From assembly GCA_003219335.1 (NCBI GenBank), contig QHOF01000016.1:1-6405 (forward strand): 6,405 nucleotides of DNA. Reading direction: 5' to 3'. The position numbers were made by a program, and so were the translations under genes. The notes beneath the pieces were generated by a model that was not told where the DNA came from, did not search any database, and saw nothing but the letters and a program-made list of their open reading frames with translations. Positions within the stretch are counted from its first letter, which is position 1. Each line of letters opens with the position of its first letter. Of this stretch, positions 1 through 5,989 are shown piece by piece. Origin of the DNA: Verrucomicrobiota bacterium (GTDB lineage Bacteria > Verrucomicrobiota > Verrucomicrobiia > Chthoniobacterales > UBA10450).

Positions 1-1455
1 GTCAGCAAGGAGACATCCTCTTCGCTTAAGTCGATAGACTCTTTGTAGCCAAGCAAATCCTTCAAGTTGGTGCCCCTGCAATATTCCCTCTTTGATCGAC
101 CGTGGTAGAGTGATACGCGCCTGCTCACGCGCTACCTTTTCGGATTCTTCGAAGTATTCAAGCTCGTTCTCGTTTGTGTATATAAGAAGATATTGTCTTG
201 GGGTTGGCGTTTTCGCGGAGGCGTCGGCCTTTAACGGTGTGACTCTTGCGACTAACTCATCAAGCGCTCTCAGAAGGTCGTCGCTCACTAAGATTAATTT
301 CCCCTCAAAATCGACGGCTCCTCGACCGTCTTTCTTCGCCTGTGTCGCTGCTTGCCGAAACGTGACCACATGCTCACGGGATGTGAAAAGCACATCCTCG
401 ACGGTTCCGTCTGAGTATTGACACTTTAGGCCCGCAGCAAAGCGGGCTCGCTCTCCTCGAATATTCTCAGCATCCTCGAAAATACCGGTCGAACTACGCT
501 GTAAGTAGGGATGCGCAACAAAAGGAAAGTCGCCCACCCCTCTCACGCGTGGTCCAAGTTTGATATCAACTGCGCCGGCGACGCCGTCAAACACTCGGTG
601 CGGGTCTCTCAAGACTTCCGCTTTTTCGACTCCGGCCAAGTGGCGCACCCGTTGCATCCGGCGCAGAACCTCGCGCTGCGTCTCATCCAGAACGACTCGT
701 ACACGCCCTCCTTTTTCGTCATCCAATGAGTACACTTCATCAACATCGTCTGAGGCCAGGAATGCTTCGCGCATTTTCTCCTCAGGCGCACCGTCGATTT
801 TTGGTACAAACGTTATTCGCCCGCCATCTTCCACAATGAGATCAAGACCGACCTTCGACGGGACAATAACTCGCTCGCGCCCGAGAAATGCATCGAGCTG
901 AGCGCCGATCCCTTCGGAAAGATCTTTCACTTCAGCGAACCGGACAAACGCTTCACGACTCGCCTTTTTCTGCGGAGGCAAAGAATTGAAACTGTCGATC
1001 GCCTCGACCAAACTGAAGGTCTGAAGATCAAGCTGATAGATGGTCGTGCCCCTGCGAACGAAACAACCCTGGCGTTCCAGGTGGACAACCTGTCTTCCGG
1101 AATAGAATCGGTAGTAGTAACGGAAGGACGCCGTACCTGGTACGCCCGTTGTGTCAATCTCAGTGGTAAAAGGCGCCCACGCTACCACACTATCAAAGGC
1201 GTCGATTCCGTGTTGCGCTTCAAGCTGAGCGAAATGACCGTATTCTATGCGAATGCCGTCCTTTTCAAGCGTCGCCAAACCTAGCTCAACAAGTTGAGGC
1301 AACAGGGTAGGTAGAAGCCGACCGAGGCGACTGATTGAAGTATGGGAGCGCAGTTGGCGAACATCTAAAACCCCGATCTGACTTCGGAGCCAAACGCCAT
1401 CTGGCTCAGAGTGGAAAGCAAGATCATCATTAATCTTAGCTATCGGCCAATTCAT
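1..1455 (-). CDS. zorD: ZorD, SNF2-family helicase/nuclease of type I Zorya (3' end missing)
   Basis: The minus strand is open without a stop from the ATG at 1455 to the window edge, 485 codons. Seen: residues 1-455 match no motif I can name. Residues 459-485 then read LQGHQLEGFAWL...RGCLLAD, the Q-motif and the start of motif I of SNF2/SWI2 helicases, normally followed at once by DMGLGKT, so the gene is cut just before the Walker A site. Known: type I ZorD proteins are about 1,000-1,100 residues, have a large N-terminal region ahead of the helicase core, and act as ATP-dependent DNA-degrading effectors; a Mrr-like nuclease domain has been described for the family. Inference: about half the protein is visible. 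The start lies 8 bases after the zorC stop with only a weak GAG upstream, so translation probably depends on coupling to zorC. The identity rests on the SNF2 signature plus gene order. Whether the helicase and nuclease parts are intact cannot be told from this window. Confidence 0.88.
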   Translation of the reverse strand, partial: MNWPIAKINDDLAFHSEPDGVWLRSQIGVLDVRQLRSHTSISRLGRLLPTLLPQLVELGLATLEKDGIRIEYGHFAQLEAQHGIDAFDSVVAWAPFTTEIDTTGVPGTASFRYYYRFYSGRQVVHLERQGCFVRRGTTIYQLDLQTFSLVEAIDSFNSLPPQKKASREAFVRFAEVKDLSEGIGAQLDAFLGRERVIVPSKVGLDLIVEDGGRITFVPKIDGAPEEKMREAFLASDDVDEVYSLDDEKGGRVRVVLDETQREVLRRMQRVRHLAGVEKAEVLRDPHRVFDGVAGAVDIKLGPRVRGVGDFPFVAHPYLQRSSTGIFEDAENIRGERARFAAGLKCQYSDGTVEDVLFTSREHVVTFRQAATQAKKDGRGAVDFEGKLILVSDDLLRALDELVARVTPLKADASAKTPTPRQYLLIYTNENELEYFEESEKVAREQARITLPRSIKEGILQGHQLEGFAWLQRVYRLKRRGCLLAD

Positions 1456-1463
1456 CTTCGATC

Positions 1464-2828
1464 TCAGGGACGAATATCAAACCGCGCCAAAGTTTGTGCT
1501 GCTGCTTCCTCCCATCCTGCACCATGCCAAACACTCTTTCGTTGCCGATGCACGATACGCTCATGAGGCAAGTCCCGTCGTCGCAACTTTCGTTGGACAA
1601 ATAGTTGCGACGTCCAAAAATCGGGAATGATTTTATCGACGTCATTTTTGCGATAAATGTAGCAGGCGTTTCCAGTTTCACTGAACTCGATCGCCAACAG
1701 CGGACCAAAGTCCAATAGGAACGCACTTGCGGTTGACCACTCATCCATAGAGCCAACATGACTTAGCTCTAAACCCTTTTCTTTAAGATCACGTTTTAAC
1801 CGCTCTTTGTCTTCTCGGCGTAACAACGGACGCGATCGAACGATAGAGGTCACATAGCGAAGCCAAAACTCCTTCCGCCCTTGCGGATCTTCGCCCTTTG
1901 GAAGTACGCTCTCAAAGAAGAAAACGATATCGAGCTGAGATAGCCATTCGATCACTCTACGTTCCGCCTCGGCTATGCCTGCCCAGTTGAGCCTATTGCG
2001 CGGCAGTCGCGGATCGCCCAATCGCGCGTCGTTGAGGATGAAACGTCTTACGGATTCTCTCACATCCTCAGACTGAGTTGTGGCTAGGTGGAGGACTGCT
2101 TGGCTAATTTCGTCCTTGAATACATTTTGAACCCATCCGTTCCAGGCAAGCAACTCCTCAAGCAAGTATTGTCGCATTCCCGGGACTCTATCCATTTGGT
2201 CGCGGCAGACCTTGGCCGCGTGGCGGACTGCGACTTGGACATAGGCAGATGTTTCATCAGCGATCCCCCAGAATTCGCAATGCTGCTTAATCGGTCGTAG
2301 GGTCTCGACCATTTCAGCACCGAATTCTTCCGCGCCTTTGAGACCTAGAATTACACCTGAACCTTCCTTCCATTGAGACAAAAGAGGACTAGTACCCCCA
2401 TACGTATTTAACCGGTCCCGAACCCGGATAACTACTTGGCTTTTGGCGAACTGTGGCGACCAGTGGGAGTGACACGAGCGCACCAATCCCTGCAAAGAAC
2501 GCGCGTTTAAGTCTACGTGATTGTGGTCTAAAAAATACTGGAAGGGATCGCTTGTAGCGACATCTGGTTGCCAACATAAATATCGAATCGCCCGACGCTG
2601 AAGCTGCTTTGCCTGATCCTCCTGAAAATCCTTCCATTGCTTTACGTATTCTTCCGGACAGTAGATGGACCTTGCGGGCCTTATCTGTCCAAGGGCGATC
2701 ACGACTTTCCGAAGGTTAGTCAAATATTGTTGAGGTTCCCGGACTGGATTATTAACCCGTTGCGCCAACTCGCGGGCAAAGGTTTGAAGGGAACGAAGCG
2801 ACTCAGCAAGTTCGTTTTCCGAGGCCAT
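1464..2828 (-). CDS. zorC: ZorC, EH-signature protein of type I Zorya
   Basis: A complete 454-residue soluble protein with no signal peptide or membrane segment. Seen: residues 1-255 are mostly helical-looking and rich in charged residues. The C-terminal part resembles the EH_Signature family: GDPRLP at 271-276, NW at 281-282, EWLSQLDIVFFFE at 294-306, RKEFWLRYV at 318-326, then the two name-giving positions, probably Glu381 in LLAIEF and His435 in VWHGAGW. Known: in the E. coli system ZorC binds DNA in the cytoplasm and is required, with ZorD, for defence; mutating the signature Glu and His abolishes protection. Inference: both residues are kept, so this copy should be functional. It is about 100 residues shorter than the E. 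coli protein as I remember it (about 560). The ATG at 2828 follows the zorB stop by 8 bases and has no clear Shine-Dalgarno site. Position between zorB and the helicase gene supports the call and separates this locus from type II Zorya, which carries the HNH gene zorE instead. Confidence 0.9.
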   Translation of the reverse strand: MASENELAESLRSLQTFARELAQRVNNPVREPQQYLTNLRKVVIALGQIRPARSIYCPEEYVKQWKDFQEDQAKQLQRRAIRYLCWQPDVATSDPFQYFLDHNHVDLNARSLQGLVRSCHSHWSPQFAKSQVVIRVRDRLNTYGGTSPLLSQWKEGSGVILGLKGAEEFGAEMVETLRPIKQHCEFWGIADETSAYVQVAVRHAAKVCRDQMDRVPGMRQYLLEELLAWNGWVQNVFKDEISQAVLHLATTQSEDVRESVRRFILNDARLGDPRLPRNRLNWAGIAEAERRVIEWLSQLDIVFFFESVLPKGEDPQGRKEFWLRYVTSIVRSRPLLRREDKERLKRDLKEKGLELSHVGSMDEWSTASAFLLDFGPLLAIEFSETGNACYIYRKNDVDKIIPDFWTSQLFVQRKLRRRDLPHERIVHRQRKSVWHGAGWEEAAAQTLARFDIRP

Positions 2829-2836
2829 AATCGTTA

Positions 2837-3529
2837 TTATGGGTGTGAACCGGTAACAGAAGAGTGTTGTATGAGAGTCTCACGCAATTCCCTCTCCTCC
2901 AGAGACCGGACGCGAATCTTGAATTGCACTCGGCGAATCCGTGCCATATCCTCCTCGCTCAACTCTTGACCTTCAGATTCAGCTTTTCCTCTACCACTTG
3001 CAGAGAGAAATGTCGCAAAACATGACTTTTCCCCTGGATCACTAAGTATTCTCAAAGCCTCAATCACAACGGCGGTTGCTCTGTTCTGGCTCAGGGGAAT
3101 ATTGTGTTCATCCGAACCTCTAGGATCAGCATGTCCTTCCACTACGATTGAACTGATGTTTTGCCTAAACCGATCCGAGCATAGCGTGGAAGCCAGTTTA
3201 GGAGCGAATTGCTCAAGGAACATCCGGCCATTGGCGAAAATTCTATAGTCATCTGTGGCAAAATTAAGAAAACCCCGAGGAACAATTACTAGGAGGCTCA
3301 GAGGATCATTCTTATCGAGTTCGACATCAACACGCTCGTTAGTGTTAGGTGATAAGAATGAGTGAAGTTCCTTCTGGAGTTCAATTAAAATTTCATTACG
3401 GATATTTTGACCCTTTGCCCGCGCGTTGTTCAACATCGCAACCAAAAGCAGTATGAATATTACAGCGAGCGAAGTCATGAGATCGGTCAACGAACTGGCT
3501 AATCCCGTACCCTCATTATGCGCGGCCAT
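2837..3529 (-). CDS. zorB: ZorB, OmpA/MotB-like stator protein of the Zorya motor
   Basis: A complete 230-residue protein. Seen: a short cytoplasmic N-terminus, one membrane helix at about residues 17-34 with an acidic Asp16 at its entry, a linker, then an OmpA-like domain at about 85-210. The core motif VEGHADPRGSDEHNIPLSQN (130-149) is followed by Arg150. Asp135 and Arg150 are 15 residues apart, the spacing of the Asp/Arg pair that grips diaminopimelate in OmpA. The end RRVQFKIRV (199-207) is also typical. Cys117 and Cys170 lie in the periplasmic domain and could form a disulfide. Known: in Zorya two ZorB chains sit inside five ZorA chains, anchor the complex to peptidoglycan, and carry the ion-binding Asp of the motor, as MotB does in flagella. 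Inference: Asp16 is that residue. The start at 3529 overlaps the end of zorA by 14 bases and is preceded by AAAGG, 8 bases away. General OmpA/MotB homology alone would be ambiguous; the neighbours settle it. Confidence 0.94.
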   Translation of the reverse strand: MAAHNEGTGLASSLTDLMTSLAVIFILLLVAMLNNARAKGQNIRNEILIELQKELHSFLSPNTNERVDVELDKNDPLSLLVIVPRGFLNFATDDYRIFANGRMFLEQFAPKLASTLCSDRFRQNISSIVVEGHADPRGSDEHNIPLSQNRATAVVIEALRILSDPGEKSCFATFLSASGRGKAESEGQELSEEDMARIRRVQFKIRVRSLEERELRETLIQHSSVTGSHP

Positions 3530-5468
3530 CTGTCTTACCTTTCGCTACCCCGAGGGATTCGTTGAGTTCTTCCAAAAACTCACCTAACGCATCTGCTGAG
3601 CTTTTAAGGTTGTTCGCCGCGTTTGAAAAGTGTTCATCCGCTACTGCAACCAACTTCTCATATCCTTGTGTTGTTAAGTCCATGTGCGACCTAAGGTCCC
3701 TCGTTATTGTGTCTAAAAGGTCACGGGCAACCCTTTCAGTCTGGGTAAAAACGTTTTTGTACTGCTCCATACTGCTATGAATAGACACCCACATTTCCTT
3801 TTGCCCACGGTTTCCTTCCGCGAGTTGCTCCAGTTGAGAAGCAGCGTAAGCGGCGACCTGCTGCACAGCTTTTTGAGCTTCCTGCATCGTATGCGTTGCA
3901 CCTGCGGCTGCAATAGAGATTGCGCTCACCTCACCGGCAATCTTTCGCAAATCCCCGTTCAAAGCCGTGTATTGCCCGAGTGAGTCGTTAAAGAGAGTCA
4001 GCGCGGCAACAAGCGCGTTCTCTACATCCTTCACGTTCTGCAGATGGCTGTCATGTTGCTTAACAAGCTGTTCAAGCTGTTGGGCACTTTTGGCCGACCA
4101 AGTTCCAGCCTGCTCGACCACAACTGAGGCTGCACTGGTCGCCTTGTTGGTATTCTCTTGCATTGTATTGGCCATGGATTGCCCTAGTTCAGTAACCCTT
4201 GTGGACAGTTCGTGAACTACGCCTGTTAACGTTGCTGCCATGCGATTCACTGATGTACCCGCTGTCTCATTCATTTGGACCATGAACTGCCGTAGCACCG
4301 CAGTGAGGTCTTCAACCTGACTTCTTCCAAGCGCCATCTGCTCAGCAGTCGAAGTTTTCGCCATGTTAACCAGATCATTAAGCGCAGACTGCGTCATCTG
4401 AGACTGAGCGTTCATATTCTCGAGGAGCCGCGCCGTGCCACCCAGAGATTCCGTGACCTTCCCGAACTCGTCCATCGCATTGCCGGTAAGCGATTCTTTG
4501 AACCGCTCTCCCATCCCTTCAAGGGATACTGTGATGGACCGCTCGAGGTTCCGGAGCAACCCTTCCACTGAGCCGGTTATCGATTCCTGTTTCTGTGCTT
4601 CGGTAGCCCGCATCAACCGGTTCAACTCCTCGACAGCGTCCACCATCTTCTGAGTCGTGGGTCCCATACTCTCACTGAAGCTTTGTTTAAGCTTCAAAGA
4701 CAAATCGGCATTGAAAGATCGAAATGTGAGTGACTGCTCGGCAATGTCCCGGTGAATCTCCGCAAGAACGCGTACCGTCGAGAGCCGTGGTATAAGCACG
4801 TCAATTGCTCCCACGAGACGCATCCTAGCCTTAGCGAGGCGATGAAGTAGTGGCTTTTCGAAGAGTAAGAAAATGGTTGCCGCTAACAACGCCGCAATCG
4901 AAGAAACGAATTTTCCAGAAAGTCCCTGAATGAGGAGACCCAAGCCTTCAACCTGATTATTCTGACCAATCCTAACATCAAGTAGCGCAACGAGGATGGC
5001 CAAAAACGTAAAGAGAAGCCCAGTCCCGGTTACTATTCCAGGCATGGCTGTATAGAAGCCAAGATTAAGGCGGCCTTCGAATAAGACAGATTCACTAAAG
5101 ACAATTTCTGCACTATCGGAAACCCAATATTCCTCTTCGCCGGAAGCATTCCTTCGCCCCACGATCAGGGAGTTGAAAGCATTCCAGGCTGCCGTGAGTG
5201 AGGTGACTCTCGAGAAGATCTGTACCAAGCTCTCGTATGCAGCGGCTGAGAGCCCGCGACCGGGGGCGATGGCGTTTTTTGTCCGTAGCTGGTCGATCGA
5301 TGTGACAGTGCTCTCCAGTGTACGGGAATCTCTTATGACGAGCCACCATAGGTAAACCAGCGCGCACAACGGCAGCACCAGCAGCACGCAGGCCGCCCAC
5401 CAAGTAAAGGTCGGTGCGTCTATACCCCCGTATTCGCTGTGGTGCTTTAAAAGTTCAATCAGAGTCAT
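3516..5468 (-). CDS. zorA: ZorA, MotA/TolQ/ExbB-like motor protein with long cytoplasmic tail
   Basis: A complete 650-residue protein. Seen: membrane helices at about 21-45, 142-164 and 186-204. The second begins AMPGIVTGTGLLFTFLAIL and the third GLSGKFVSSIAALLAATIF, both typical of the MotA/TolQ/ExbB fold. From about residue 230 to 640 there are no hydrophobic segments; the chain is long helix, rich in Ala, Gln, Glu, Ser and Leu, like apolipoprotein or chemoreceptor coiled coils. Known: five ZorA chains form the ion-driven inner-membrane motor around ZorB, and the tail forms a long intracellular rod that carries the signal to the effectors. Thr147 and Ser184 fall at the positions I recall as lining the ion path of E. 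coli ZorA. Inference: the motor is intact. The tail is about 80 residues shorter than the E. coli protein as remembered (about 729 in total). The ATG at 5468 is well supported: GGAGAG lies 9 bases upstream, and an in-frame TGA 31-33 bases upstream with no start codon between excludes an extension. Confidence 0.95.
   Translation of the reverse strand: MTLIELLKHHSEYGGIDAPTFTWWAACVLLVLPLCALVYLWWLVIRDSRTLESTVTSIDQLRTKNAIAPGRGLSAAAYESLVQIFSRVTSLTAAWNAFNSLIVGRRNASGEEEYWVSDSAEIVFSESVLFEGRLNLGFYTAMPGIVTGTGLLFTFLAILVALLDVRIGQNNQVEGLGLLIQGLSGKFVSSIAALLAATIFLLFEKPLLHRLAKARMRLVGAIDVLIPRLSTVRVLAEIHRDIAEQSLTFRSFNADLSLKLKQSFSESMGPTTQKMVDAVEELNRLMRATEAQKQESITGSVEGLLRNLERSITVSLEGMGERFKESLTGNAMDEFGKVTESLGGTARLLENMNAQSQMTQSALNDLVNMAKTSTAEQMALGRSQVEDLTAVLRQFMVQMNETAGTSVNRMAATLTGVVHELSTRVTELGQSMANTMQENTNKATSAASVVVEQAGTWSAKSAQQLEQLVKQHDSHLQNVKDVENALVAALTLFNDSLGQYTALNGDLRKIAGEVSAISIAAAGATHTMQEAQKAVQQVAAYAASQLEQLAEGNRGQKEMWVSIHSSMEQYKNVFTQTERVARDLLDTITRDLRSHMDLTTQGYEKLVAVADEHFSNAANNLKSSADALGEFLEELNESLGVAKGKTDGRA
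3538..3542 (-). promoter_or_regulatory. Ribosome binding site of zorB, inside the zorA 3' end
   Basis: The minus strand reads AAAGG followed by 8 bases and the ATG at 3529. The site is inside the last codons of zorA, as expected for overlapping, coupled genes. It supports the start that gives a short cytoplasmic N-terminus before the membrane helix. Confidence 0.55.
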
Positions 5469-5572
5469 TCGTTCACGCTCTCCGGACTGTCGACGAGATC
5501 AAGCCGATGACAAAACCAATCTGCGCCAAGTTGCGGGATCAAAGAGGTTACGACATAGGTACCAGTCAACAT
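5465..5572 (-). CDS. Possible 35-codon leader ORF overlapping the zorA start
   Basis: From the ATG at 5572 the minus strand is open for 35 codons, starting MLTGTYVVTS and ending DSPESVNE. Its TGA stop shares bases with the zorA start as ATGA (5465-5468), the arrangement usual for translational coupling. It lies wholly inside the predicted zorA 5' untranslated region. I do not recognise the peptide; it has no membrane segment or obvious domain. Its own ribosome site is poor: only GCGGG two bases before the ATG. The frame reaches back only five codons further, to a TGA, so it is not the tail of a longer gene here. It may be a real leader, a remnant, or chance; an ORF of this length is not rare. 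Only the exact ATGA junction makes it worth listing. Confidence 0.25.
   Translation of the reverse strand: MLTGTYVVTSLIPQLGADWFCHRLDLVDSPESVNE
5478..5483 (-). promoter_or_regulatory. Ribosome binding site of zorA
   Basis: The minus strand reads GGAGAG, 9 bases before the ATG at 5468. It is the best Shine-Dalgarno match in the operon. It lies inside the possible leader ORF, so ribosomes finishing that ORF would pass over it. Confidence 0.65.
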
Positions 5573-5598
5573 GGCCCGCAGTTCAGCTCAAAACCCCG

Positions 5599-5615
5599 GC
5601 TAATTAGCTAGCTAG
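5599..5615. promoter_or_regulatory. Overlapping palindromes at the predicted zorA transcription start
   Basis: Two perfect palindromes share one base: GCTAATTAGC (5599-5608) and CTAGCTAG (5608-5615). They sit just downstream of the -10 element and across the expected transcription start, a common place for a repressor operator. No regulator gene is visible in the window. Short AT-rich palindromes also arise by chance, so an operator role is inference from position only. Confidence 0.3.
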
Positions 5616-5617
5616 AT

Positions 5618-5647
5618 ATTGTAAGAGCTATAGGATTCGCGCGTCAA
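5618..5647 (-). promoter_or_regulatory. Sigma70-type promoter for the zorABCD operon
   Basis: The minus strand has TTGACG (5647 to 5642; 5 of 6 bases match the -35 consensus), an 18-base spacer, then TACAAT (5623 to 5618; 5 of 6 match the -10 consensus). The expected transcription start is near 5610-5612, giving an untranslated leader of about 140 bases before zorA. I saw no comparably good promoter elsewhere in the gap and none between the zor genes. The -35 and -10 were found by eye, not scored against a genome background. Confidence 0.6.
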
Positions 5648-5989
5648 ATGGTATTTTCGTGGATGTTTTGGGGTTTGACATGAAAGGTTTCGGGTTTGGG
5701 GTGGTTTAGAGTCTGATATAGCGATCATTACTATCCTTTCCCGGACTCGCGGCTAAAATCTCAACGAGACTGGGGAACGGAATTACTCTGCAAATGGAAA
5801 AACACCGGGGCCAGGCCTTGCAATCATACGTGCCGCAATTGCCAAAGCCGACCCAGAACGGGCTTGGGTCCGCGTCAACTGCAGGCCATCGTGAATCGGA
5901 TGTCGAAGAGTTAAAGCGGCTCAGGCTAATTTTCCGTTGTTACCCCCGGGTTATGCTGTGATAGAGGCGCTTTTCGCCCCGGGAATAGG
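5648..5989. other. Gene-poor gap between queE and the zor promoter
   Basis: I find no convincing gene, tRNA, insertion sequence or attachment site here. A plus-strand ORF of 55 codons (5794-5961) has no ribosome site and resembles nothing I know. Visible structure is minor: G-runs at 5670-5673, 5692-5694 and 5698-5701 just upstream of the -35; a hairpin with GACCCA (5850-5855) pairing with TGGGTC (5865-5870); the palindrome GCAATTGC (5835-5842); and two copies of CCCCGGG (5944-5950 and 5977-5983) next to the queE stop. Confidence 0.6.
5964..5980 (-). terminator. Weak hairpin just after queE
   Basis: On the minus strand GGGGCG, the loop AAAAG, and CGCCTC form a six-pair stem with one G-T pair, starting 9 bases after the queE stop. 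There is no T-run after it, so it is not a classic intrinsic terminator; it may still protect or help end the queE transcript. Flanking CCCGGG copies could make an alternative, larger stem. Confidence 0.25.

Noticed and set aside
92..1284. Several plus-strand and short minus-strand ORFs of 66-113 codons across this segment
   Set aside because: All lie inside the uninterrupted 485-codon zorD frame, whose product has a clear SNF2 motif; the others have low-complexity or meaningless translations.
1436..1759. A 107-codon minus-strand ORF bridging the zorC-zorD junction
   Set aside because: It overlaps the EH-signature coding part of zorC in another frame and has no recognisable motif; it would also conflict with the zorD start.
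5113..5403. A 96-codon minus-strand ORF inside zorA
   Set aside because: Out-of-frame shadow of the ZorA membrane region; its product is rich in Arg, Gly and Cys with no pattern.
5414..5611. A 65-codon plus-strand ORF across the zorA start and leader
   Set aside because: It runs antisense through the zorA start, its ribosome site and the leader, has no ribosome site of its own and no recognisable motif.
5643..5679. Inverted repeat GTCAAA / TTTGAC, 25 bases apart
   Set aside because: Only six bases long, and one arm overlaps the -35 element that already explains it.
5675..5710. Plus-strand TTGACA as a promoter pointing toward queE
   Set aside because: Perfect -35 match but no acceptable -10 at 16-18 bases, and no plus-strand gene downstream; queE is on the minus strand.
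5700..5960. Search for a tRNA or integrase attachment site in the gap
   Set aside because: No T-arm motif on either strand, no cloverleaf, and no long direct repeat was seen.
5794..5961. A 55-codon plus-strand ORF in the gap
   Set aside because: No Shine-Dalgarno sequence and no recognised similarity; expected by chance in a gap of this size.
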